Shown here in pieces: positions 1 to 8,836 of a stretch of DNA of 64,000 bases. Origin of the DNA: Comamonas endophytica (GTDB taxonomy: Bacteria; Pseudomonadota; Gammaproteobacteria; Burkholderiales; Burkholderiaceae_C). Under the pieces are notes generated by a model, which saw only the letters and a program-made list of their open reading frames with translations, ran no database searches and was not told the DNA's origin. Location of the stretch: assembly GCF_023634805.2 (NCBI RefSeq), contig NZ_CP106881.1:434001-498000 (forward strand). The letters are read 5' to 3'. Both the position numbers and the translations under genes were made by a program. The first letter of the stretch is position 1. Each line of letters opens with the position of its first letter.

Positions 1-399
1 GACGTTGACCTGATCGGGCTCGAGGCCCAGCGCCTGCGCGATGCGCGTGCACATCGCGGCGATGAAAGGCGCAAGCTTGGGTGCCTGGGCAATGACGGTG
101 CTGTCGATGTTGCCGATCTCGTAGCCCGCGGCGCGCACGCGCCGCGCGGCCTCGACCAGCAGCGCCACCGAATCCGCGCCCTTGAACTGCGCATCGGTGT
201 CGGGGAAATGCCGGCCGATATCGCCCAGCGCCGCGCCGCCGAGCAGCGCGTCGGTGATGGCATGCAGCAGCACGTCGGCATCGGAATGCCCGAGCAGGCC
301 CATGCTGTGCGGCACCTCGACCCCGCCGATGATCAGCTTGCGCCCTGGCACCAGGGCATGGGTGTCCCAGCCCTCTCCGATCCGGAATTGAATGGTCAT
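1..399 (-). CDS. ispF: 2-C-methyl-D-erythritol 2,4-cyclodiphosphate synthase (partial)
   Basis: IspF closes 4-diphosphocytidyl-methylerythritol 2-phosphate into the cyclic diphosphate, with loss of CMP, in the MEP isoprenoid pathway. The N-terminus reads RIGEGWDTH, where D and H are the zinc ligands, then [19 protein letters not shown] with the third ligand His and the family signature, then [13 protein letters not shown]. The gene runs off the left edge after about 133 codons of a usual ~160. The ATG at 399 fits the family N-terminus. It lies 24 bp downstream of ispD and is probably cotranscribed with it. Confidence 0.97.
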   Translation of the reverse strand, partial: MTIQFRIGEGWDTHALVPGRKLIIGGVEVPHSMGLLGHSDADVLLHAITDALLGGAALGDIGRHFPDTDAQFKGADSVALLVEAARRVRAAGYEIGNIDSTVIAQAPKLAPFIAAMCTRIAQALGLEPDQVNV

Positions 400-423
400 T
401 GTCGATCCGTCTTGAAAACCCGA

Positions 424-1212
424 TTATCCAACGCGCGCGCGGGCCTGCAGCACGGCCTCGGCCAGCGCGAAGTCCTCGGGATAGGTGACCTTGAAGTTCT
501 GCGCGCTGCCGGCCACGAGCCGCGGCGAGCGCCCCGACGCCTCGATGGCGCTGGCCTCGTCTGTGGCGGCCGCGCCCATCGCCCCGAGCGCGGCGCGCAA
601 GGTGCCCAGCCGGAACATCTGCGGCGTCTGCGCCAGCCATTTGTCGCTGCGCTCGAGCGTGGCGGCAACGCGCGGCACGCCGCCTTCGGAGCGCGCCGAC
701 TTCAGCGTATCGGGCAGCGCCAGCGCCAGCAGGCCGCCCACGGGGTCGTCGAGGCAGGCATCGATCAGGCGGTCCACCATGGCCGGCGTGAGCAGGCAGC
801 GCGCGGCATCGTGCACCAGTACCCAGTCGCCGTCGTCGGCCCCACGCGCCTTCAGTTCGGCCAGCCCGCCCAGCACGGTCTCGGCGCGCGTCGGGCCGCC
901 GCAGGGCGCAGTGGTCCAGGATTGCGGCTGCGCGGCCGTCATCTGCAAGAAAAAGGAATCGCCCGCCGCCACGCCCACCAGCGTGCCGGCCAGCCGCGTC
1001 ACGCCGGCCAGCGCCGCCAGCGTATGCAGCACCAGCGGCTGCCCCGCCACCGGCTGGTATTGCTTGGGCAGATCGGGCCGCGCGCCATGGGCCACGGCGC
1101 GCGCGCCCACGCCGGCGCAGGGCACGAAGGCCCAGAGCCGCGCAGCTGCCTTGTCCTGGGGGTTAGCAGCTTTGGCGGATGGGTCAATTGAAGGCGGCAG
1201 CAAATCGGTCAT
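424..1212 (-). CDS. ispD: 2-C-methyl-D-erythritol 4-phosphate cytidylyltransferase
   Basis: IspD transfers CMP from CTP to methylerythritol 4-phosphate, the third step of the MEP pathway. The 262-aa protein has the nucleotide-binding loop as PCAGVGARA, followed by LPKQYQPVAGQPL. It also has VLVHDAARCLL, QTPQMFRLGTL and the C-terminal TDEASAIEASG and KVTYPEDFALAE blocks of the family. About 25 N-terminal residues before the catalytic domain look dispensable, so a later start is possible. It is divergent from mfd across a 60-bp gap that contains a TAGAAT -10-like hexamer at 1224-1229. ispF follows on the same strand. Confidence 0.96.
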   Translation of the reverse strand: MTDLLPPSIDPSAKAANPQDKAAARLWAFVPCAGVGARAVAHGARPDLPKQYQPVAGQPLVLHTLAALAGVTRLAGTLVGVAAGDSFFLQMTAAQPQSWTTAPCGGPTRAETVLGGLAELKARGADDGDWVLVHDAARCLLTPAMVDRLIDACLDDPVGGLLALALPDTLKSARSEGGVPRVAATLERSDKWLAQTPQMFRLGTLRAALGAMGAAATDEASAIEASGRSPRLVAGSAQNFKVTYPEDFALAEAVLQARARVG

Positions 1213-1272
1213 GGGCGCCATTCTAGAATCGGCAATTGCATCCTGAACCGCGCCCAGCCCACGATCTACCGC

Positions 1273-4200
1273 ATGGAACTGCCCAAACTCTCCCCCGGCA
1301 AACGATTCACCCTTCCCCGCCCCGTGGGCAGCGCCGACGCGCTGCTGCTGGCCCGCCTGGGCACCCGCGAGAAGGCCGCGGGCCGCGTCACGGCCATCGT
1401 CACGGCCGACGCCAGCGATGCGCAGCGGCTGATGGAGGAGCTGGCCTTCTTTGCGCCCGGGCTGCGCTGCGCGCTGTTTCCCGACTGGGAGACCCTGCCC
1501 TACGACACCTTCTCCCCGCACCAGGACCTGATCAGCGAGCGGCTGGCGACGCTGTGGCGCATCAGCCAGCATGACCAGGCGACCGGCGCCGACGTGGTGC
1601 TGGTGCCCGCCACCACCGCGCTGTACCGCCTCGCGCCGCCGAGCTTTCTGGCCGGCTACACCTTCCACTTCAAGGTCCGGCAGAAGCTCGACGAGGCCAA
1701 GCTCAAGGCGCAGCTGACGCTGGCCGGCTACTCGCATGTCTCGCAGGTCGTGAGCCATGGCGAATACGCGGTGCGCGGCGGGCTGATCGATCTGTTTCCC
1801 ATGGGCTCGGCCGTGCCCTACCGCGTGGACCTGTTCGACGACGAGATCGACTCGATACGCACCTTCGACCCCGACACACAGCGCAGCCTCTACCCGGTGC
1901 CCGAGGTGCGCCTGCTGCCCGGGCGCGAGTTCCCGATGGACGACGACGCGCGCGCGCTGTTCCGCAGCCGCTGGCGCGAGCTGCTCGAGGGCGACCCCAC
2001 GCGCAGCCGCGTCTACAAGGACATGGGCAATGGCGTGGCCACGGCCGGCATCGAGTACTACCTGCCGCTGTTCTTCGAGGACTCGGCGACGGTGTTCGAC
2101 TATCTGGGCGAGCAGGCCACCGTCGTGCTGCATGGCGACCTGGAGCCCGCGTTCCAGCGCTTCTGGCAGGACACCAGGGAGCGCTACCGGCTGGTGCAGG
2201 GCGACCCCGAGCGCCCGGCGCTGCCGCCCGAGTCCCTGTTCCTGAGCGCCGAGCAGTTCTATCTGCGCGCCAAGGAATATGCGCAGCTGGCCGTGCGCGG
2301 CGCCGAGGTGCCCGCGGACCAGCTGGCCAGCGGCGAGTTCCAGCCGCTGCCCGAGCTGTCGGTGGTGCGCGGCGCCGAGGACCCGCTGGCGCGCCTGCAC
2401 GCGCATCTGCGCCAGACTTCGCAGCGCCTGCTGCTGCTGGCCGAGAGCGACGGCCGGCGCGAGAGCCTGCTGGATTTCTTCCGTGCCTCGCAGCTCAACC
2501 CGCCGGCCTTCGACTCGCTGGCGCAGTTCGAGGCCGACACCAGCGAGAAGATCGGCATCGCCACCGCGCCGCTGGCCGCGGGCTTCCACTGGAACACGGC
2601 CGGCATCGACTTCATCACCGAAACCGAGCTGTTCGCCGCCGGGCCGACCACGCGCCGGCGCAAGAAGCAGGAGCAGGTCAGCGATGTCGAGGCGCTGATC
2701 AAGGACCTGTCGGAGCTGCAGGTCGGAGACCCGGTGGTGCACAGCCAGCATGGCATCGGCCGCTACCAGGGCCTGGTCAACATGGATGTGGGCCAGCGAA
2801 ACCCCGACGGCAGCCCGGCGCTGCAGGAATTCCTGCACCTGGCCTATGCCGGCGACGCGGTGCTTTACGTGCCTGTGAGCCAGCTGCAACTGATCAGCCG
2901 CTACACCGGCATGTCGCCCGAGGACGCGCCGCTGCACAAGCTCGGCGGCAACCAATGGGAAAAAGCCAAGCGCAAGGCCGCCGAGCAGGTACGCGACTCG
3001 GCCGCCGAGCTGCTCAACATCTATGCGCGGCGCGCGGCGCGCGAAGGCCATGCCTTCCGCTACAGCCCGCAGGACTACGAGACCTTCGCCAACGACTTCG
3101 GCTTCGAGGAAACCGCCGACCAGAAGGCGGCGATCCACGCGGTGATCCACGACATGCTCAGCCCGCAGCCGATGGACCGGCTGGTCTGCGGCGACGTGGG
3201 CTTCGGCAAGACCGAAGTCGCGCTGCGCGCGGCCTTCATTGCCGTCACGGGCGGCAAGCAGGTGGCGTTCCTCGCGCCCACCACGCTGCTGGCCGAGCAG
3301 CACTACCGCACGCTGGTCGACCGCTTCGCGCGCTGGCCGATCCGCGTGGCCGAGGTCTCGCGCTTCCGTTCGGGCAAGGAGATCACGGCGGCCATCAAGG
3401 GCATTGCCGACGGCACGGTGGACATCGTGGTGGGCACGCACAAGCTGCTGTCGGAGTCCACGCACTTCCACGACCTGGGCCTGCTGATCATCGACGAGGA
3501 GCACCGCTTCGGCGTGCGCCACAAGGAGCAGATGAAGGCGCTGCGCGCCGAGGTCGACGTGCTCACGCTCACCGCCACGCCCATTCCGCGCACCATGGGC
3601 ATGGCGCTCGAGGGCCTGCGCGACCTGAGCGTCATCGCCACCGCGCCGCAGCGGCGCCTGGCGATCAAGACCTTCGTGCGCAACGAGGGCACGGGCGTCA
3701 TTCGCGAAGCCGTGCTGCGCGAACTCAAGCGCGGCGGCCAGTGCTACTTCCTGCACAACGAGGTCGAGACCATCGAGAACCGGCGCCAGAAGCTGGAAGA
3801 GATCCTGCCCGAGGCGCGCATCGCCGTGGCCCATGGACAGATGCCCGAGCGCGAGCTCGAGCGCGTCATGCGCGACTTCGTCGCCCAGCGCTACAACATC
3901 CTGCTGTGCTCGACCATCATCGAGACCGGCATCGACGTGCCCAGCGCCAACACCATCCTCATCAGCCGCGCCGACAAGTTCGGCCTGGCGCAGCTGCACC
4001 AGCTGCGCGGGCGCGTGGGCCGCAGCCACCACCAGGCCTATGCCTACCTGATGGTGCCGGAGATCGAGAGCCTCACCAAGCAGGCGCAGCAGCGTCTCGA
4101 CGCGATCCAGCAGATGGAGGAACTGGGCAGCGGCTTCTATTTGGCGATGCACGACTTGGAGATCCGCGGCGCGGGCGAGGTGCTGGGCGAGAACCAGAGC

Positions 4201-4767
4201 GGCAACATGCTCGAGGTGGGCTTTCAGCTCTACAACGAGATGCTGGCCGAGGCCGTGCGCTCGCTCAAGGAGGGCAAGGAGCCGGATCTGCTGGCGCCGA
4301 TGTCGGCCTCCACGGACATCAACCTGCATGCGCCGGCGCTGCTGCCCGACAGCTACTGCGGCGACGTGCACCTGCGGCTGTCGTTCTACAAGAAGCTGGC
4401 CACGGCCAGGACCAGCGAGCAGATCGACAACCTGCTGGAGGAAATCGTCGACCGCTTCGGCAAGCTCCCGCCGCAGGCGCAGACGCTGATCGACGTGCAC
4501 CGCCTGCGCGTGCTGAGCCAGCCCTATGGCGTGCTGAAGGTCGATGCGGCGCCGGGCGTCATCACCATCACCTTCAAGCCGCAGCCGCCTATCGATCCGA
4601 TGAACATCATCGCGCTGATCCAGAAGAACAAGCACATCAAGCTCGCGGGCAACGAGAAGCTGCGCATCGAGCGCGAGCTGCCCGACCCGATGGCGCGCGC
4701 CCAGCTGGTGCGCGACGTGCTGCGCAGCCTGGGGCAGCCGCTCAAGGCCGAGGCTGCGGTGGCCTGA
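1273..4767 (+). CDS. mfd: Transcription-repair coupling factor Mfd
   Basis: Mfd removes RNA polymerase stalled at DNA lesions and recruits UvrA for transcription-coupled repair. At 1164 aa it has the full family length. Visible in order are a UvrB-like N-terminal part (DWETLPYDTFSPHQDLISER), an RNA-polymerase-interaction domain from about residue 480 (GDPVVHSQHGIGRYQG), a superfamily 2 helicase core with Walker A GDVGFGKTEVALRAAF near residue 640 and Walker B IIDEEHRFGV near 740, then TATPIPRTM, a second RecA domain ending in QLRGRVGRS, and the C-terminal TRCF domain. It is divergent from ispD. No frameshift was seen. Confidence 0.98.
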   Translation: MELPKLSPGKRFTLPRPVGSADALLLARLGTREKAAGRVTAIVTADASDAQRLMEELAFFAPGLRCALFPDWETLPYDTFSPHQDLISERLATLWRISQHDQATGADVVLVPATTALYRLAPPSFLAGYTFHFKVRQKLDEAKLKAQLTLAGYSHVSQVVSHGEYAVRGGLIDLFPMGSAVPYRVDLFDDEIDSIRTFDPDTQRSLYPVPEVRLLPGREFPMDDDARALFRSRWRELLEGDPTRSRVYKDMGNGVATAGIEYYLPLFFEDSATVFDYLGEQATVVLHGDLEPAFQRFWQDTRERYRLVQGDPERPALPPESLFLSAEQFYLRAKEYAQLAVRGAEVPADQLASGEFQPLPELSVVRGAEDPLARLHAHLRQTSQRLLLLAESDGRRESLLDFFRASQLNPPAFDSLAQFEADTSEKIGIATAPLAAGFHWNTAGIDFITETELFAAGPTTRRRKKQEQVSDVEALIKDLSELQVGDPVVHSQHGIGRYQGLVNMDVGQRNPDGSPALQEFLHLAYAGDAVLYVPVSQLQLISRYTGMSPEDAPLHKLGGNQWEKAKRKAAEQVRDSAAELLNIYARRAAREGHAFRYSPQDYETFANDFGFEETADQKAAIHAVIHDMLSPQPMDRLVCGDVGFGKTEVALRAAFIAVTGGKQVAFLAPTTLLAEQHYRTLVDRFARWPIRVAEVSRFRSGKEITAAIKGIADGTVDIVVGTHKLLSESTHFHDLGLLIIDEEHRFGVRHKEQMKALRAEVDVLTLTATPIPRTMGMALEGLRDLSVIATAPQRRLAIKTFVRNEGTGVIREAVLRELKRGGQCYFLHNEVETIENRRQKLEEILPEARIAVAHGQMPERELERVMRDFVAQRYNILLCSTIIETGIDVPSANTILISRADKFGLAQLHQLRGRVGRSHHQAYAYLMVPEIESLTKQAQQRLDAIQQMEELGSGFYLAMHDLEIRGAGEVLGENQSGNMLEVGFQLYNEMLAEAVRSLKEGKEPDLLAPMSASTDINLHAPALLPDSYCGDVHLRLSFYKKLATARTSEQIDNLLEEIVDRFGKLPPQAQTLIDVHRLRVLSQPYGVLKVDAAPGVITITFKPQPPIDPMNIIALIQKNKHIKLAGNEKLRIERELPDPMARAQLVRDVLRSLGQPLKAEAAVA

Positions 4768-4819
4768 AGCCCCAAGGACCAGGCAGGCGCATTGGCACAG
4801 GAATTGCAAAAGCACCGGG

Positions 4820-4840
4820 CAGGCAAGCTGCCTGGTTCTT
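4820..4840 (+). terminator. Possible weak terminator after mfd
   Basis: CAGGCA (4820-4825), a 3-nt loop and TGCCTG (4829-4834) can form a hairpin followed by GTTCTTTT. It sits between the mfd stop and the next start. The stem is only 6 bp and the T tract is interrupted, so termination may be partial. Confidence 0.4.
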
Positions 4841-4854
4841 TTGGAAAGCCTCCC

Positions 4855-5832
4855 ATGCCGATTCGACGCCTAATTCCCTCCCTGGCCTGCGCACTGATCG
4901 CGACGCTGGCAGCTGCACCCGCATTGGCCCAGGGCGCCTACCCCGATCATCCAGTCAAGGTCATGGTCGCGCTGCCGGCCGGCGGCAGTGCCGACATGAT
5001 CGCGCGCGCCGTGAGCCAGAAGCTCGCGGCCGAGCTGGGCCAGCCCTTCGTGGTGGAAAACCGCGCCGGCGCCTCGGGCCAGATCGGCCTGCCGGCGGTG
5101 GCGCGCGCGCCGGCCGACGGCTACACGCTCACCGTGTCGCCCGCGTCCTTTCTCACCACCAACAAGGCGATCTTCAAGTCCCTGCCTTACGACCCGCAGG
5201 CCGACTTCGTGCCGCTCACCAAGCTGGTCAACCAGCCGATGGTGCTGGTGGTGAAGGACAAGCAGAAATTCCCCAGCGTTGCGGCCGTCGTGGCCGCTGC
5301 CAAGGCAGCACCGGGCAAGCTGACCTATGCCTCCTCGGGCGACGGCAGCCCGCAGCATCTGGCGGCGCTGATGTTCGAGACCCGCACCCGGGCCAGCATG
5401 CTGCACGTGCCCTACAAGGGCGGCGCGCCCGCCGTGAACGACACGCTGGCGGGCAATGTCGACATGCTGTTCGCGGTGCTGCCCGAGGCGCTGCCGCATC
5501 TGCAGGCAGGCAAGCTGCATGCGCTGGGCATCCTCGCCCCGCAGCGCTCTTCCGTCTTGTCCGGCACGCCCACCATGGCCGAAAGCGGCTTTGCCGATCT
5601 GAACCTGTCGGCCTGGGTAGGCCTGCTGGCGCCGGCAAAGACACCGCAGCCGGTGATCGACAGGCTGCAGCGCGCGGTGCATGGCATCCTGGCGGGAGAC
5701 ATCAAGGCGAAACTGGGCGAAAGCGGCATGGAAGTCGCGCCCACCACTTCGCAGCAGCTGCAGCAGACCATTGCCGAGGAGATCAGGCTGCACGCCGAAC
5801 TGGTGAAGGCCGCGGGCCTCACGCCGCAATGA
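4855..5832 (+). CDS. Bug-family (TctC-like) tripartite tricarboxylate receptor
   Basis: A periplasmic solute-binding protein of the Bug/TctC family. A Sec signal peptide (MPIRRLIPSLACALIATLAA, cleaved after AQG or nearby) precedes YPDHPVKVMVALPAGGSADMIAR, a family hallmark that is followed by the VENRAGASGQIG and HVPYKGGAPAVNDTLAG blocks. Length is 325 aa. An in-frame ATG lies 63 bp upstream, but only the start at 4855 puts the signal peptide at the N-terminus. No TctA or TctB genes adjoin it, as is usual for these expanded receptors. The ligand cannot be told from sequence. Its neighbours mfd and serB are housekeeping genes and give no hint. Confidence 0.88.
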   Translation: MPIRRLIPSLACALIATLAAAPALAQGAYPDHPVKVMVALPAGGSADMIARAVSQKLAAELGQPFVVENRAGASGQIGLPAVARAPADGYTLTVSPASFLTTNKAIFKSLPYDPQADFVPLTKLVNQPMVLVVKDKQKFPSVAAVVAAAKAAPGKLTYASSGDGSPQHLAALMFETRTRASMLHVPYKGGAPAVNDTLAGNVDMLFAVLPEALPHLQAGKLHALGILAPQRSSVLSGTPTMAESGFADLNLSAWVGLLAPAKTPQPVIDRLQRAVHGILAGDIKAKLGESGMEVAPTTSQQLQQTIAEEIRLHAELVKAAGLTPQ

Positions 5833-5924
5833 GGAACGCGCCGGCTGGTCAAGGCGATAATGCAGTCCCCATGCCGGTGCCTGCGCGCCGGCCTTTACTC
5901 CATTTCCCTTTTTCCGCCCCATAA

Positions 5925-6638
5925 ATGAGCGCCGCTACCGAATTTGCCCCGGGCCTGATGGTCCAGCGCACCCCCGTGCCACTGCGCCTGAGCGATTACA
6001 GGCTGATTGCCTTCGACATGGACTCGACGCTGATCAACATCGAGTGCGTGGACGAGATTGCCGATGCCACGGGCAAGAAGGCCGAGGTCGCGGCCATCAC
6101 CGAAGCCACGATGCGCGGCGAGATCGCCGACTTCAAGGAAAGCCTGCGCCAGCGCGTGGCGCTCTTGCGCGGCGTGACCGAAGCCGACATGGAGCGCGTG
6201 CGCCGCGAGCGGCTGCGCCTGTCGCCGGGCGCGCAGGCGCTGGTCGAGGCCTGCCAGCGCGCAGGCCTGAAGGTGCTGCTGGTGTCGGGCGGCTTCACCT
6301 ACTTCGCCGAATACGTGCGCGGACTGCTGGACATCGACTTCGTGCGCGCCAATGTGCTCGCCATGGAAAATGGCGTGCTGACCGGCACCATGGTCGAGCA
6401 GCCCTGGGGCGACATCTGCGACGGCGCGGAAAAGCGCCGCACGCTGCTGGAAGTGGCGTCGCTGATGGGCATCGCTCCGGCGCAATGCATTGCCGTGGGC
6501 GATGGCGCCAACGATCTGCCGATGATGGGCGCCGCCGGCCTGTCGGTGGCCTTCCACGCCAAGCCGCGCGTGCGCGCCGAGGCGCAGATCGCCATCAACG
6601 AGGGCGGCCTGGACCGTCTGCTCGAGATCCTGCGCTGA
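5925..6638 (+). CDS. serB: Phosphoserine phosphatase SerB
   Basis: A HAD-superfamily phosphatase that hydrolyses O-phosphoserine to serine, the last step of serine synthesis. Motif I is FDMDSTLIN (nucleophile and acid Asp near residues 30-32), motif II is LLVSGGFTYFA, motif III includes the Lys of KRRTLLE, and motif IV is VGDGANDLPMM. At 237 aa it is the short form without the N-terminal ACT-like domains found in some SerB proteins. It lies 92 bp after the Bug receptor gene, so cotranscription is possible but not required. Confidence 0.95.
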   Translation: MSAATEFAPGLMVQRTPVPLRLSDYRLIAFDMDSTLINIECVDEIADATGKKAEVAAITEATMRGEIADFKESLRQRVALLRGVTEADMERVRRERLRLSPGAQALVEACQRAGLKVLLVSGGFTYFAEYVRGLLDIDFVRANVLAMENGVLTGTMVEQPWGDICDGAEKRRTLLEVASLMGIAPAQCIAVGDGANDLPMMGAAGLSVAFHAKPRVRAEAQIAINEGGLDRLLEILR

Positions 6639-6899
6639 TACCCCGCGCCGCGCCAAGCCATTTGCCGCGGCGCCCTGCGCACCTGCCTCTAGAATCGACG
6701 GCTGCGCGCACACAACGATTTCCTCCACGCGCGCGCCCTGCGCTGCACCTGCGCGGCCTTTTTTTGCGGCCCCGCTTGCATTCCGGCGCAGTTCCCCCAT
6801 GTATGTACCGTGAGCCTGAGGTCCTGGCCGCATTCCGCGGTCCGGCTCCGGGCTTCACATGGGTCATCTTCCCTGTTGACTTCTCATAGAGGAATTTCC

Positions 6900-7370
6900 G
6901 TGAACATTTCCTACCGCGCCACTGTTTCCGTGCTTGCCATGACCTGCGCCGCCCTGCTCGCGCCGAGCCTGGCACACGCCAAACGCATGGGCGGCTCCAA
7001 GTCGGTCCGCCCCGCCACCATCGGCCGCACCGCCCCCGCGCCCGCGCCGGTGGCCGCGCCCACCGCGGCAGCGCGTCCGGCCACTCCGGCTGCTGCGGCT
7101 CCCGCTGCTGCACCTGCTGCAGCCGCAGCGCCTGCAGCTGCAGCGGCACCTGCCCGTGGCCCCGGCATGATGGGCACCATGGGTGCCGCCGCCGTTGGCG
7201 CCGTGGCCGGCAGCATGGTGGGCAACGCCATTGCCGGCCCCTCGGGCGACAAGGCGGCCGAAGCCAAGGCCGCCGAGGCCAAGGCGGCCGAAGCCGAAGC
7301 GGCCGAGCTGCAGCGCAAGGCGGATGAAGCCAAGGCGAAGGCCGAGGCGGCGCGCGCTGCGGTGAAGTAA
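6900..7370 (+). CDS. Ala-rich exported protein with Tim44-like N-terminus and glycine zipper
   Basis: Not assigned to a known function. A GTG at 6900 is preceded by AGAGGA at good spacing and places a signal peptide first (NISYRATVSVLAMTCAALLA, cleavage near AHA). The mature start, KRMGGSKSVR, resembles the beginning of exported Tim44-like proteins of Burkholderiales. Instead of a Tim44 domain there follow about 60 residues of Ala/Pro low complexity, a glycine-zipper-like hydrophobic patch (GTMGAAAVGAVAGSMVGNAI) and a charged Ala-Glu-Lys tail likely to be helical. Length is 156 aa. It could be an envelope or membrane-associated structural protein. A strong terminator follows. Confidence 0.75.
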   Translation: MNISYRATVSVLAMTCAALLAPSLAHAKRMGGSKSVRPATIGRTAPAPAPVAAPTAAARPATPAAAAPAAAPAAAAAPAAAAAPARGPGMMGTMGAAAVGAVAGSMVGNAIAGPSGDKAAEAKAAEAKAAEAEAAELQRKADEAKAKAEAARAAVK

Positions 7371-7405
7371 GCTTGTTCCGGGCTTTGCCCCGGATGCCTA
7401 CGATG

Positions 7406-7429
7406 AAGGAGCCTTTGGGCTCCTTTTTT
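7406..7429 (+). terminator. Rho-independent terminator
   Basis: AAGGAGCC (7406-7413), loop TTTG and GGCTCCTT (7418-7425) form a perfect 8-bp stem that runs into a T tract. It ends the Ala-rich protein gene. Confidence 0.9.
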
Positions 7430-7478
7430 GTTGGCGTCCAGGCGGGGATTGGTACCGTCCAATATTTCCGAGGCAGGC

Positions 7479-7553
7479 CGTTCATCCTTCGACAGGCTCA
7501 GGACGAGCGATTTCCCCCGTTCGTGGTGAGCTTGTCGAACCATGGACGTCCTG
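7479..7553. repeat. Dispersed palindromic repeat, copy 1
   Basis: The left arm TTCGACAGGCTCAGGACGA and the right arm TCGTGGTGAGCTTGTCGAA form an imperfect inverted repeat. It is bracketed by CCGTTCATCC on one side and CCATGGACG on the other. The same arms recur near 21520, 49899 and 53590. It lies between two convergent transcription units. The family looks like a REP-type element, and no transposase is nearby. Confidence 0.85.
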
Positions 7554-7610
7554 TCCTATAGACGTAGCAGCACCCTTCCCTGAGTGCAGCCTGTCGACCC
7601 CCAAGCCCCC

Positions 7611-7820
7611 TCACCCCCGCAACGGCTCCAGCAAATACCCCAGCCCGTTGTGATCGAGCTCATACATCAGCGCCAGCAGCTGCCCCAGCTCCCCGCGCGG
7701 AAAGCCTTCGCGCGCCAGCCACATCAGGTAGTGGCCGGGCAGGTCGGCAATGCAGCGGCCCTGGTATTTGCCATAGGGCATCTGCACTGTCAGCAGGCGC
7801 TGGAGTTGTTCGGAGTCCAT
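7611..7820 (-). CDS. DUF3820 family small protein
   Basis: A 69-aa protein with the DUF3820 pattern: MPYGKYQGRCIADLPGHYL, then WLAREGFPRGELGQLLALM and a short C-terminus. The family's role is not known to me; some relatives are described as regulators or exonuclease-like fragments. It lies 14 bp downstream of the LLM oxidoreductase and on the same strand, so it is probably the last gene of the B12 uptake operon. That link is by position only. Confidence 0.82.
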   Translation of the reverse strand: MDSEQLQRLLTVQMPYGKYQGRCIADLPGHYLMWLAREGFPRGELGQLLALMYELDHNGLGYLLEPLRG

Positions 7821-7834
7821 AGGCCGATTGTGCT

Positions 7835-8836
7835 TCAGTCGCGCTGCAATGCGGGCAGCACCTCCTGCGCAAACAGCTGCATCGCGGCCAGCGCCGCCTG
7901 GTTGCTCCACAGGCCATTGGCGTTGAAGACGCAGCGCAGGCTGCCGATGCCCGTGGCCGACTGCAGCGCGCGGATCTGCGCATGGCATTGCTCCGGCGTC
8001 CCATGGATGAATTGCTCGCGCAGCACCTTTTGGCGATCGATGGGCGGCACACCGGCGGGCGCCACGCCGCGCTTGCCGGCAAAGTGCATGCGGCGCGCAT
8101 AAAGCCTTTCCCAAAGGCCTTCGAGCTGCTGGCGCACCTGCGCTGCGCTGGGGCCAATGCAGACATAGCGCGCCAGCGACGAACGCGCCAGCAGCGCCTG
8201 CGCATCGCCGCCCTGCTGCCGGGCAACCTCGGCCAGCCGCTTCAGCTGCGCCCCCTCGGGCGGCTCCAGGCTCAGCAGCAGCGGCAGATCCTGCGCCAGT
8301 GCAAACGCCAGCGTCTCGGGCGTCGAGCCGGCGATGTAGATCGGTGGATGGGGCCGCTGAACGGGCAGCGCCATCAGCCGGCGCGGCGCGAACTTCCACA
8401 GTCCGCTCGAAGCCACGGTGTCGCCGCGCAATGCATCGCGCAGGATGCGCGCGCCCTGCTCGAAGCGCTCGCGCGTGCTGGACGGGTCGATCTCCAGGCA
8501 TTGCAGCGCTGCCGGCTCCGTGCCGCGCCCAATGCCCACGTCGATGCGGCCGCCGCTCTGGAAATCCAGCTGCGCGATTTCCTCGGCCAGCATCAACGGG
8601 TGGTGCAGCGGCAGCACCAGCACCGCCGTGCCCACGCGCAGCCGCTCGGTGCGCGCCAGCAGGGCCGCGGCCAGCAGCAGCGGCGAGGGATACTGCCAGT
8701 CGCTTTGCGGCACGCGGAATTCGCTGAACCACACGCCGTCGAAGCCCCAACGGTCGGCGCGCTCGAAGATCGCGGCAAAGGCCTTGGGGTCACCGGCCAT
8801 CGCTTCGCGCGTCCAGCCGGCGATGTCAATGCGCAT
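7835..8836 (-). CDS. LLM-class flavin-dependent oxidoreductase
   Basis: A luciferase-like (bacterial luciferase/F420 fold) oxidoreductase of 333 aa. Visible are ADRWGFDGVWFSEFRVP, the TAVLVLPLHHPLMLAEEIAQLD block and GGRIDVGIGRGTEPA, which is typical of FMN-using members, and later RPHPPIYIAGSTPETL. The start at 8836 overlaps the end of btuD by 11 bp, which indicates translational coupling. The gene is therefore the fifth member of a B12-riboswitch operon. A role in processing imported corrinoid (reduction or removal of the upper ligand) is a guess from position; LLM enzymes act on many substrates. Confidence 0.87.
   Translation of the reverse strand: MRIDIAGWTREAMAGDPKAFAAIFERADRWGFDGVWFSEFRVPQSDWQYPSPLLLAAALLARTERLRVGTAVLVLPLHHPLMLAEEIAQLDFQSGGRIDVGIGRGTEPAALQCLEIDPSSTRERFEQGARILRDALRGDTVASSGLWKFAPRRLMALPVQRPHPPIYIAGSTPETLAFALAQDLPLLLSLEPPEGAQLKRLAEVARQQGGDAQALLARSSLARYVCIGPSAAQVRQQLEGLWERLYARRMHFAGKRGVAPAGVPPIDRQKVLREQFIHGTPEQCHAQIRALQSATGIGSLRCVFNANGLWSNQAALAAMQLFAQEVLPALQRD

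Noticed and set aside
424..4815. Very long open frame antisense to mfd (over 1400 codons)
   Set aside because: It is a GC shadow. Only its last 262 codons, ispD, carry family motifs; the rest is antisense to a fully conserved mfd.
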